From assembly GCF_007830495.1 (NCBI RefSeq), contig NZ_VLKW01000003.1, positions 248,001-312,000 on the forward strand: a stretch of DNA of 64,000 nucleotides. The letters are read 5' to 3'. Below are positions 53,796-60,965 of this stretch, one piece after another. A program made the translations under genes and the position numbers. Numbering within the stretch: position 1 is the first letter of the stretch; each line of letters opens with the position of its first letter. The DNA comes from Pseudoduganella flava (GTDB lineage Bacteria > Pseudomonadota > Gammaproteobacteria > Burkholderiales > Burkholderiaceae_D). The notes under the pieces were generated by a model. It did no database searches, was not told the origin of the DNA, and worked only from the letters and a program-made list of their open reading frames with translations.

Positions 53796-54734
53796 ATGAA
53801 GCGTACCACCCAGCGCCCGCTCGCGGTCGCGATCATGGGCCCGACCGCGTCGGGCAAGACAGCCGCCGCGCTGGCGATCGCCGAGCGCATCCCCAGCGAG
53901 ATCATCTCCGTCGATTCCGCCCTCGTCTACCGCGGCATGGACATCGGCACGGCCAAGCCCACGCGCGCCGAGCGTGCCGCCGTGCCCCATCACCTGATCG
54001 ACATCCTCGACCCGCTCGACGCGTATTCGGTGGCGCAGTTCCGTACCGATACGCTGCGGCTCGTCGACGAGATCGTCGCGCGCGGCAAGCTGCCGTTGCT
54101 GGTCGGCGGCACGATGCTGTACTTCAAAGGCCTGGTGGACGGCCTGGACGACCTGCCCGGCGCCGATCCCGCGCTGCGCCAGGAGCTGGAAGACGAAGCG
54201 GCGCAAGTGGGCTGGCCGGCGCTGCATGCGCGGCTGGCCACGCTCGATCCGGAAACGGCCGCGCGCCTGAAGCCGAACGACGCGCAGCGTATCCAGCGCG
54301 CGCTGGAAATCATCCGGCTGTCCGGCAAGCCGATGTCCGCGCTGCTCGCGCAGCGGGAACCGGAACCGCTGCCGTTCGAACTGATGTCGTTCGCGCTCGA
54401 ACCCAACGATCGCGCCGTGCTGCACGAGCGGATCGCGCGGCGCTTCGACATCATGCTGGAAGACGATGCGCTGATCGACGAAGTGGCAACGCTGCGCCGG
54501 CGCGGCGACCTGCATCCGGGGCTTGCGTCGATGCGCTGCGTCGGTTACCGGCAGGCGTGGGAATACCTGGACGGCTACATCGATTACAAGACGATGCGCG
54601 AGACCGGCATCATCGCCACGCGCCAGCTCGCCAAGCGCCAGCTGACGTGGCTGCGCGCGATGCCGGAGCGGATCGTCATCGATTGCCTGGCGCCGGACGC
54701 GACCGCGCAAATCCTTGCCCGGCTGCCCGCTTGA
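53796..54734 (+). CDS. miaA: tRNA dimethylallyltransferase MiaA
   Basis: A 312-residue enzyme adding the dimethylallyl group to A37 of tRNAs reading UNN codons. The P-loop [33 protein letters not shown] with the catalytic Asp, [49 protein letters not shown], and the C-terminal [13 protein letters not shown] and [14 protein letters not shown] mark the family. Five bases after the mutL stop, the common mutL-miaA pair. Two tRNA-Met genes follow with their own promoter. Confidence 0.96.
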   Translation: MKRTTQRPLAVAIMGPTASGKTAAALAIAERIPSEIISVDSALVYRGMDIGTAKPTRAERAAVPHHLIDILDPLDAYSVAQFRTDTLRLVDEIVARGKLPLLVGGTMLYFKGLVDGLDDLPGADPALRQELEDEAAQVGWPALHARLATLDPETAARLKPNDAQRIQRALEIIRLSGKPMSALLAQREPEPLPFELMSFALEPNDRAVLHERIARRFDIMLEDDALIDEVATLRRRGDLHPGLASMRCVGYRQAWEYLDGYIDYKTMRETGIIATRQLAKRQLTWLRAMPERIVIDCLAPDATAQILARLPA

Positions 54735-54780
54735 TGTATATTGATGGATTGACCAGAGCCGGCAAAAAACCGCGGCGTCC

Positions 54781-54809
54781 TTGACACCGCACATGCCAGG
54801 CGGCATAAT
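54781..54809 (+). promoter_or_regulatory. Consensus promoter of the tRNA-Met genes
   Basis: TTGACA (54781-54786), exactly 17 bp, then CATAAT (54804-54809); the mature tRNA 5' end is at 54822. The best sigma-70 promoter visible in the window and fitting a stable-RNA gene. Confidence 0.85.
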
Positions 54810-54821
54810 GCTTGCCGTTGC

Positions 54822-54898
54822 GGTGATATAGCTCAGTTGGTTAGAGCATAGCATTCATAATGCTAGGGTCGGTGGTTCAAGTCCACCTATCACCACCA
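54822..54898 (+). tRNA. tRNA-Met(CAU), elongator
   Basis: 77-nt cloverleaf with encoded CCA: acceptor GGTGATA/TATCACC, D stem GCTC/GAGC, anticodon stem TAGCA/TGCTA around TTCATAA (anticodon CAT), T stem GGTGG/CCACC. The acceptor pairs at 1-72, so it is an elongator rather than an initiator tRNA. Identical to the copy at 54982. Follows miaA. Confidence 0.95.
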
Positions 54899-54981
54899 CA
54901 GAATTCCCCAATGGCCTGACCGGCGACGGATCAGGTCATTTTGTTTCAAGGCCGATCCACGGATCAGCCAGCACAGTTTGC

Positions 54982-55058
54982 GGTGATATAGCTCAGTTGG
55001 TTAGAGCATAGCATTCATAATGCTAGGGTCGGTGGTTCAAGTCCACCTATCACCACCA
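54982..55058 (+). tRNA. tRNA-Met(CAU), elongator, second identical copy
   Basis: Same 77 nt as 54822-54898, repeated 160 bp downstream; the 83-bp spacer between the two copies holds a weak CCTGA/TCAGG hairpin. Followed by a strong terminator. The last 22 bp are also covered antisense by the end of the neighbouring minus-strand open frame. Confidence 0.95.
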
Positions 55059-55813
55059 GTACCGGAAAAGCCGCCCGTCGCGAGATGGGCGGCTTTTTTC
55101 ATATCCGGGCCGACCGCATCGACCGTGCTGGACTTCGACCCGGGCAACGCCGTCTCGGCGCAGCGGACCATGTTCTCCCCGATCCGCATCAGGTTGCTCT
55201 GCCGGGTCGCAATGAGTGACTCGCCCACGCCGCGTTGGGCCGCGTAGCTGCCATGCAGAGCGGCATATACGGGGAGTCCCTTGCGGTGATCGAATCTGGC
55301 GCTGCCGCCGTAACCAGCCGCCAGTGCCGTTGCCCAGAACACGTAGGCCGAGCCGACCTTGTTGCGCTGCGCGTAGGCCATCAGCTGCGCAGCCCGCCGC
55401 TCTACGGGCCCGGTTTTCGTGCTTCGCATCACCAACTCGAAGACGAGGCTACGGGCCATCCAATTGCCCTGAGCCGCGGCCGTGAAAACCCCGCGACGCA
55501 GCACTTCATCCTCTCGTGCAGCTTCAGCGTCTTGGGCAAAACGAATCACCGCGTCCATCATCGGTACAGGGCCCAGCTCGGCCGGAAGCCGGCACCGGAA
55601 TTGCTCGACCGCCTCCTCCGGATTCTCCGGAAGCTCGCCGTTCAAGCCGTCGAAGAATGCCTCGATCGCCCGCTGGTCGACTTCATCCGGTAGCGGTCCG
55701 AGCCAAGACAGGCTGGCCAGTTCTTCCGGCGACAACTGGTCCGCCGGCACAGCTTGTGCTGCCTGGCCGAAGATGGCGAGTGCAATAGCGGCTGCGAGCA
55801 TCGATTTCTGCAT
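55037..55813 (-). CDS. Exported protein of unknown function, paralogue A
   Basis: A 258-residue protein with a Sec signal (MQKSMLAAAIALAIFGQAAQ, cleaved after AQA). The mature part is helical, with paired Glu/Asp-rich and Ala-rich stretches. It shares, by eye, the CRLPAELGPVPMMDAV block, an AAQGNWMAR segment and a C-terminal AETALP with the protein at 57375-58157, so the two are diverged paralogues of an unrecognised (possibly Sel1-like, helical repeat) family. The frame continues through the tRNA-Met terminator (encoding MKKAAHLATGGFSG) and stops inside the tRNA, so the last 20-odd residues are probably a read-through tail replacing the original end. Site GGGAGA before the ATG. Confidence 0.72.
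   Translation of the reverse strand: MQKSMLAAAIALAIFGQAAQAVPADQLSPEELASLSWLGPLPDEVDQRAIEAFFDGLNGELPENPEEAVEQFRCRLPAELGPVPMMDAVIRFAQDAEAAREDEVLRRGVFTAAAQGNWMARSLVFELVMRSTKTGPVERRAAQLMAYAQRNKVGSAYVFWATALAAGYGGSARFDHRKGLPVYAALHGSYAAQRGVGESLIATRQSNLMRIGENMVRCAETALPGSKSSTVDAVGPDMKKAAHLATGGFSGTGGDRWT
55066..55099. terminator. Strong terminator behind the tRNA-Met pair
   Basis: AAAAGCCGCCC (55066-55076) and GGGCGGCTTTT (55087-55097) form an 11-bp stem with a 10-base loop, followed by a T-run. It is symmetrical enough to work for the plus-strand tRNA transcript and, in reverse, for the minus-strand gene. Confidence 0.85.
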
Positions 55814-55967
55814 AGAGTTCTCCCGTCGAAGATGTGCCAGCACGGCACGAGGTCTGTCATTGTTGCCGGTCCATGGGCGCTAGCTATTGGTTCTTGTCAA
55901 TGGACACGACCGGTGGCGCTCGGCGCGCCGTTGCGCTAGGCTGACGAAATAGCGAAAGGAGACCGCA

Positions 55968-56579
55968 ATGACGCAAGCGCAAGCGGCAACCGAAACCTGG
56001 GAAGAACTGTACGAATCGTTCTTCGACCATGGCGAGCGGCTGACCGACGAGATCGATCGCCTCGCGGCGGACGTGAAGGATGCCAAGACGCTGAACCGGT
56101 CGAACGCGCGCATGTTCCAGCAGATGACGGAACTGGCGGAGCGGTTCGCGCAGCGCAGCACGGAACTGGCCGAGCGGCTCGACGCCGCTAAGGACGTTGC
56201 CGACAGCGCCGGACGCAACGCCGCCGCGAGCCTGACGGCGCAGGCGGAACAAGCCAGTGGCCGGCTCGTGGATCGCCTCGGCACCGCCGCCGGGGAGGTC
56301 GATGGCATCATCGGTGACCTGCGCAGCGCCGCCGCGTTCACGCGGGCGTGGGCCATCGTCTGCGCCGTCGTCGCCGTGTGCGGCGTGGCAATCGGTGCTT
56401 GGGGTACGTACCGGCTGCTGCACAACCCCACGACGGAACAGGACCAGTACTTGCGCACGCAGGGCGTGCTGCTGGGCCGGATGATGGAGAACGCGTCGAA
56501 GAAGGAACTGGCGATGCTCAATACGCTGCGCCAGCGCGAAGAAGCGCGGTTGCGCAAGGACGCGGCCCCCACGCAATAG
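55968..56579 (+). CDS. Single-TM coiled-coil protein of unknown function
   Basis: A 203-residue protein. Residues 1-110 are Glu/Ala-rich helix with heptad-like spacing (TELAERFAQRSTELAERLDA), followed by one TM (WAIVCAVVAVCGVAIGAWGT, about 127-146) and a charged tail (KKELAMLNTLRQREEARLRK). Reminiscent of plasmid MobB/relaxase-accessory-like or chemoreceptor-like coiled coils, but no specific family is recognised. It converges on the 56585 gene with only 5 bp between stop codons. Confidence 0.65.
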   Translation: MTQAQAATETWEELYESFFDHGERLTDEIDRLAADVKDAKTLNRSNARMFQQMTELAERFAQRSTELAERLDAAKDVADSAGRNAAASLTAQAEQASGRLVDRLGTAAGEVDGIIGDLRSAAAFTRAWAIVCAVVAVCGVAIGAWGTYRLLHNPTTEQDQYLRTQGVLLGRMMENASKKELAMLNTLRQREEARLRKDAAPTQ

Positions 56580-56584
56580 CCCGC

Positions 56585-57322
56585 TTACATCGACAGCTCG
56601 GGCCCGTCCCGTTCGCGCGTCTGTTTCCGCTCGGGCTCGCGTTCCGTCAAACGTTCCGGCGCCCGCTCCGGACTGCGCCCCAGCGTCAGTTCCAGCAGAT
56701 GGTCCAGGCCGTGGAACCGCACCTCGTGCAGCACGGCGCCGGCCACATACACGTACACGAAGCCCTCGAAGCGTTTCAGTTCGCTGGCGGTGCAGCCGCC
56801 CGCGATCCCGTACAGCAGCTCCAGGTAAGCCTTGAAGCGCCGCGCGCTGCCGCCCGCCGTGCGGCTGCCGAGGAAGCGCCGGATGAACCGCTCGGACGGC
56901 TCCTCGGTCTGCGCCGGCGCCGGATAGGCCTCGTCCAGCAGTGGACAGACCTTGCCCGCATACGGCGTCACGACGATGTCCTCCACCGTCTGCATGCCGA
57001 AGCCCGGCACGTTGCGCTCCGCGTGCGAACCCCATGCGAGGTAGTGGATGTCGCGCGCCAGCGCGGCGCTTTGCCGGCATGTGCCCAGCGCGCGGCACAG
57101 CCGGTGGCGCAGCGGCTTGTCGTCTTCGGTGGCGATCGCCGCTGCGGCCGCCTTGAACTCGATCAGCGCGAAGCGCGCGTTGGCCGCGAGCAGGTAGTCC
57201 GCCAAGGCCCGGTCCTGGCCGCCGAGCGCCGTGCCGGCCAGCGTGCCGCCTTGCCGCCGGCTGAACTGTGCGTGCAGCGCCGTGTGGAAGCGCAGGATCA
57301 GGTCTGTTTCGAGCTGGCGCAT
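56585..57322 (-). CDS. Hypothetical protein, possible PD-(D/E)xK nuclease fold
   Basis: A 245-residue protein. DYLLAANARFALIEFKA has the hydrophobic-strand pattern ending in ExK that marks the metal-binding core of PD-(D/E)xK-like nucleases, preceded by GGQDRALAD (an Asp in the right range). Further blocks (YLAWGSHAERN, DIVVTPYAGKVCPLLDE, LELLYGIAGGCTASEL) are unfamiliar. A C-terminal Arg/Glu-repeat tail (ERAPERLTEREPERKQTRER) is charged. The nuclease reading is a pattern match only; no defence partner gene adjoins. Start at 57322 chosen at MRQLETDLILRF. Confidence 0.5.
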   Translation of the reverse strand: MRQLETDLILRFHTALHAQFSRRQGGTLAGTALGGQDRALADYLLAANARFALIEFKAAAAAIATEDDKPLRHRLCRALGTCRQSAALARDIHYLAWGSHAERNVPGFGMQTVEDIVVTPYAGKVCPLLDEAYPAPAQTEEPSERFIRRFLGSRTAGGSARRFKAYLELLYGIAGGCTASELKRFEGFVYVYVAGAVLHEVRFHGLDHLLELTLGRSPERAPERLTEREPERKQTRERDGPELSM

Positions 57323-57374
57323 GGCGATATGTGGTGAACGGGCAATGCGGCAGTATAGCCGCCCCGGACAACCG

Positions 57375-58157
57375 CTACTGGCGCAGCGCCACCGCCTCCC
57401 CATACAGCGCCCGATACGCCGGCAACGCACCGGCCGCGCAGTCCAGCATGCGCCGCCCGATCGCGGCCTGGCGCGGATCGCCGGCGCGCACCAGTTCACG
57501 TCCAACCTTGAACTGCGACGGATAGTGATGATGCATCGCGGCGTAGATGTCGAGGCGGCTCAGGCGGCCGCCGCCCCGCTCGTCGCGGTACTTGGATGCG
57601 GCCAGCACGTCGCCCACCGCCGCGTACAGCGCGCCGATCCGCTCTTCCTGCATCCACTCCATCAGCTTCAGCGTGCGGTAGGCGCTGGCATCGTCGGGGG
57701 CCGGGCGTTCGCTGAGCAGCAGGTAGACCTGCACCTTCGCCAGCCAGTTGCCGCGCTGCGCCGCGCGATGCAGGTTACGCAGCAGTACAGGATCGGTGCG
57801 GCTATCCGGCAACGCGCGCAGGTACGCGTCAACGGCTTCCAGCATCGGCACCGGCCCGACTTCCGCGGGCCGCTTGCAGACGAACGCGTCGGTGTCCTGC
57901 TCCGCCGGCACGTCGCGCATCATGCGCGTCAACACGCCGTCCAGCCGGCGCGCCAGCATCTCTTCGGAAAAGCTCGCCGGCAACGCGCCGATCCACGCGA
58001 ACGCGTCGTCCCGATGCGCGGCGATCTTGACCAGGCGCGGCCCGCTGTCCGACTCCAGGTGCCGCGCCTGCGCCGTCTCGCGCCGCTGGTGGCCGGCCGC
58101 ATAGACCAGGGCGCCGCCCGCGAACAACAGCAGCACCAACGCTCCCTTGCCTCTCAT
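57375..58157 (-). CDS. Exported protein of unknown function, paralogue B
   Basis: A 260-residue protein with an N-terminal TM or signal (MRGKGALVLLLFAGGALVYA). It matches paralogue A (55037) at CKRPAEVGPVPMLEAV, AAQRGNWLAKVQVY and the C-terminal DCAAGALPAYRAL, with a helical, charged-residue pattern otherwise. The family is not recognised. Start ATG at 58157 with GGAGG at good spacing. Its natural end is AVALRQ, which indicates where paralogue A would end without its tRNA-reading extension. Confidence 0.72.
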   Translation of the reverse strand: MRGKGALVLLLFAGGALVYAAGHQRRETAQARHLESDSGPRLVKIAAHRDDAFAWIGALPASFSEEMLARRLDGVLTRMMRDVPAEQDTDAFVCKRPAEVGPVPMLEAVDAYLRALPDSRTDPVLLRNLHRAAQRGNWLAKVQVYLLLSERPAPDDASAYRTLKLMEWMQEERIGALYAAVGDVLAASKYRDERGGGRLSRLDIYAAMHHHYPSQFKVGRELVRAGDPRQAAIGRRMLDCAAGALPAYRALYGEAVALRQ

Positions 58158-58308
58158 GATCGCCTCCGTGATGTCGCAAGTTCGACTGTATTGGCGGGCG
58201 TGCTGTCGCAAGTTGCGCAATCGCAATGGCTTGCGGCAACTGTTGCGCGCGCTCATCAGTCCGCCGCCGCGGCACGGCAGACTGTGGTTTTCAACGGAGG
58301 AGCGAACG

Positions 58309-58578
58309 ATGAGCGATCTGATGCAACCCGTATGCCGCCTGATCGGCGAGCACCGTGAAGACATCCTGCGCAAGATGGATGGCAAGGCCGGCCAGTGGAC
58401 CGTCGCCGCGCTGCAAAACGAGCAGGCGATCGACACACTGGCCGGCATCTGTTACGAGCTGCTGCCCGGCCTCGTGCGGCTGGCCGTCAAGGAACCGGCG
58501 TTCCGCACGTTCGTCAGGAACAACCGCGAACGGATCGTCGCGCAGCTCATGCCGCCGCAGCAGGCGGCCGGCGGGTGA
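58309..58578 (+). CDS. Small conserved hypothetical protein, 89 residues
   Basis: MSDLMQPVCRLIGEHREDIL then a helical, hydrophobic-residue-spaced core (AALQNEQAIDTLAGICYELL) and NRERIVAQLMPPQQAAGG at the end. No signal, no TM segment. GGAGGAG stands before the ATG. It is divergent from paralogue B (151 bp apart) and converges on the subtilase gene 9 bp away. Function unknown. Confidence 0.65.
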   Translation: MSDLMQPVCRLIGEHREDILRKMDGKAGQWTVAALQNEQAIDTLAGICYELLPGLVRLAVKEPAFRTFVRNNRERIVAQLMPPQQAAGG

Positions 58579-58587
58579 AAATCCCGC

Positions 58588-60468
58588 TCAGGCGACCGGC
58601 GTGTATTCGATGCCGGCGCCGATCACGCCGATCAGTGCCGCCTTGTTTTCGGCACTTTCGGAAAAACCGATCAGGAGCCCCGCCGCGTCGATCGTGTGGG
58701 TTTCCAGAAGGTTCATCCAGTGCGCCTGTCCGCCGGCGTCCGGTGCGCGGTGCAGCACGTTCTGGTACATGCCGTTCACCAGCGCCGCATTGGTCGGCTG
58801 CGCACCATAGCGCTGCGCGAACTCGGGCGAATGCAGAAAGCCGTTCGCCACTCCTTCCAGGTTGAGGCCGCGATCCATCGATTCGATCCAGGCGCCCAGG
58901 CCCGGCAGGTCGGGCACGCGGTTGAAGGCGGCCTGGTACAGGCGATACACCTGCCCCGCGGTGCCGTCGATGTCCAGCGCGACATGGCTGTCCGCGAACG
59001 TCAGGCGCTCGACGTTCGCCAGCAAGTCGCTGCCGTCCGCCCCCGTGTCGTCCGTGACGATCCAGCCGTTGCCGTTGCGCGTGATCGTGTAGTCGCCATG
59101 CTTGCCCGCGTACGCGACGCTGTCGACGCCGGCGCCGCCGTCGAAACTGTCGTTCACCTCCGTGGAGCGGAAGCGGTCGGCAGCGGCGGAACCGGTGAGC
59201 GGCGCCGCCGTCGCCCCGGTCGCCGCGTTCGCACCGATGCTGGCGCCGGCAATGATCTTGTCGATGATCTCGGTGGCCGTCGCGTTCGGGTTCTGCTGGA
59301 ACAGCAACGCGGCAAGGCCCGACACGTAAGGCGTCGCGTACGACGTGCCGCCGTCGTCATGGCTGCTGTAGCCGCCATCGCTGTTGGGGAGGTAGCCGCT
59401 GGACCCGGCCATCACCCACGGGAACGGCGCGGTGCCGGGCTGGTTGGACGAGGTGAAGGGGCTGCCCGAGATCAGGTCGTAATTCCCGACCAGGAGCATT
59501 TCACCGGTTGCCGCCCCCGTCAGGCCGTGGCCCAACGGGCCGTACGCAAGGTCGTTGCCGCCCGAATTGACGAGTACGACGTTGTGCTCGAACGCGTAAT
59601 GCACCGCCTCCGCGAACCCGGGATCGGCCTTCGCGCGGTCGTTCCCCATCGAGAGCGAGATGACTTTCGCGCCTTGGTCGACCGCGTAACGAATACCTTG
59701 GACGATGGCGCTCGTCGGGCCGCCTGCCGTCGAGCCGACGCGGATGTTGAGCAGCGTCGCGTCCGGCGCCACGCCCATCGTGTCGGGTCCGCCGTGTGCC
59801 GCATGGCTGCCCACCAGCGCGCCGGCGATGGACAACCCGTGATCTTCGTACCTGCCGTCCGCCGGAGTCGGATCGGTATCGCCGTCATAGAAGTCGTAGC
59901 CGCCGACGATGCGGCCACTGATTTCGGTGTGTTGCGCGATGCCGCTGTCGATCACGGCGATCTTGACACCCTTGCCCGTGTACCCCGCCGCCCACGCGGA
60001 CGGCGCCCCGACGAGATTCAGCGCGAGGTTGTTCGTCTGCCCGCTCATCGGCAGCGCCGGCGCCGTGTCGGCGATGCCCAGCGAGGCCGCGTAGTTGACC
60101 ATGCCGTAGCCTTGTGCCGTGGACCAGTCGCCGTCCGGCGTCCTGATCACCCGCTCCGTGTGGTCTTCGAACGTAAGTTCGTTCGCGGCGGACACGGTGA
60201 TCTCCCCCGCATACGACGCCATGAACTTCGTGACGACCGTGCCGTCCGCCTTGCGCAGTTCCCATGCATGGGCGCTATTGGTTCCCTGCCGCTGCGTTTC
60301 ACCTGGGTCCACGTCGCCGTAGTCCTTGGTGTTGCCGCTGCTGTCGATCCAGAACAGCTTCAGCGTGCCCGCCGTGTGGTTGGTGATTTCGATGTTGACC
60401 GGCGTGCCAGCGGTACTGACCGACTTGATCGTGGAGGTGGAGGGTTCGAAGTGGAGGGTATGCAGCAT
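58588..60468 (-). CDS. Subtilisin-like (S8) serine protease with VHL-beta-like and DUF4214 domains
   Basis: A 626-residue protein without a Sec signal. Residues about 20-85 (GTPVNIEITNHTAGTLKLFW, GDVDPGETQRQGTNSAHAWE) resemble the beta domain of the von Hippel-Lindau protein. The S8 protease spans about 150-410: catalytic Asp174 in AVIDSGI, His210 in YEDHGLSIAG, Asn305 of the oxyanion hole in NSGGND and Ser376 in DGGTSYATPYVSG. A haemolysin-like NDSFDGGAGVDSVAYAGKH block and a DUF4214 domain (GQVYRLYQAAFNRVPDLPGL, VLHRAPDAGGQAHWM) follow. DUF4214 and the lack of an N-terminal signal point to a type I secretion signal at the C-terminus. No type I transporter is near. Confidence 0.85.
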   Translation of the reverse strand: MLHTLHFEPSTSTIKSVSTAGTPVNIEITNHTAGTLKLFWIDSSGNTKDYGDVDPGETQRQGTNSAHAWELRKADGTVVTKFMASYAGEITVSAANELTFEDHTERVIRTPDGDWSTAQGYGMVNYAASLGIADTAPALPMSGQTNNLALNLVGAPSAWAAGYTGKGVKIAVIDSGIAQHTEISGRIVGGYDFYDGDTDPTPADGRYEDHGLSIAGALVGSHAAHGGPDTMGVAPDATLLNIRVGSTAGGPTSAIVQGIRYAVDQGAKVISLSMGNDRAKADPGFAEAVHYAFEHNVVLVNSGGNDLAYGPLGHGLTGAATGEMLLVGNYDLISGSPFTSSNQPGTAPFPWVMAGSSGYLPNSDGGYSSHDDGGTSYATPYVSGLAALLFQQNPNATATEIIDKIIAGASIGANAATGATAAPLTGSAAADRFRSTEVNDSFDGGAGVDSVAYAGKHGDYTITRNGNGWIVTDDTGADGSDLLANVERLTFADSHVALDIDGTAGQVYRLYQAAFNRVPDLPGLGAWIESMDRGLNLEGVANGFLHSPEFAQRYGAQPTNAALVNGMYQNVLHRAPDAGGQAHWMNLLETHTIDAAGLLIGFSESAENKAALIGVIGAGIEYTPVA

Positions 60469-60564
60469 GATGGCGGCTCGTTATTGTTGAGCCGCAATCT
60501 TATTGTTTCAGAAATTAGTAGTCAAACATTCATTGCTTGCTTCCAATATGCAATGAAGTGCCGG

Positions 60565-60711
60565 TCATCCCGCGAGCACGTAGCCCGCAGTCATCGCCAC
60601 CACCAGCAGCGCGCCGATCGGCGTTGGCGGCGCCGGCGATGGAATATCGCAGGCACGGCAGATCGCGCCGATCACGAGCCCCAGCACCGCGCCCGCCACG
60701 AGCGCGCTCAT
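60565..60711 (-). CDS. XapX-domain small membrane protein (48 residues)
   Basis: MSALVAGAVLGLVIGAICRA, then CDIPSPAPPTPIGALLVVAM and TAGYVLAG: two TM helices around a Pro-rich turn, the XapX/DUF1427 pattern. Its ATG at 60711 overlaps the stop of the upstream XapX gene (ATGA), and GGAGG precedes it. Function of XapX proteins is unknown. Confidence 0.75.
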   Translation of the reverse strand: MSALVAGAVLGLVIGAICRACDIPSPAPPTPIGALLVVAMTAGYVLAG

Positions 60712-60965
60712 CGACCACCTCCGGCCTGCTTCGAGTCGGGCACGATCGCGTGGCCGCCGCAATGGCGCTTGTTGCGCGCCGCGCGGCGGGCCACGTAGCG
60801 GTCGACGAGCCAGTAGCCGCTGCTCATCATGAACACCAGCAGCGCGCCGGACAGCACCGGTGGCGATGCGGCCGGGATGCCGAACTTGCGGCACGCGTAG
60901 CCCACAGCGAACGATAGCACGAGGCCCGCAACGATCTTCAGCCAGTTCATCGTCGGAACGCTCAT
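60708..60965 (-). CDS. XapX-domain small membrane protein (85 residues)
   Basis: MSVPTMNWLKIVAGLVLSFA, VGYACRKFGIPAASPPVLSG, ALLVFMMSSGYWLVDRYVAR, then a basic tail (RAARNKRHCGGHAIVPDSKQ). The two-TM XapX core matches its downstream neighbour (the 48-residue protein), so the pair are likely duplicates, here with an added tail. The ATG overlaps the amidohydrolase stop (TGATG). An internal Met (60950) is an alternative start. Confidence 0.75.
   Translation of the reverse strand: MSVPTMNWLKIVAGLVLSFAVGYACRKFGIPAASPPVLSGALLVFMMSSGYWLVDRYVARRAARNKRHCGGHAIVPDSKQAGGGR

Noticed and set aside
53990..54454. Minus-strand open frame inside miaA
   Set aside because: Antisense shadow with Ser/Arg-rich composition; miaA is complete on the plus strand.
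58309..58578. Toxin or antitoxin identity for the 89-residue protein
   Set aside because: No partner gene in an operon-like arrangement and no TA motif; it stands divergent from an unrelated exported protein.
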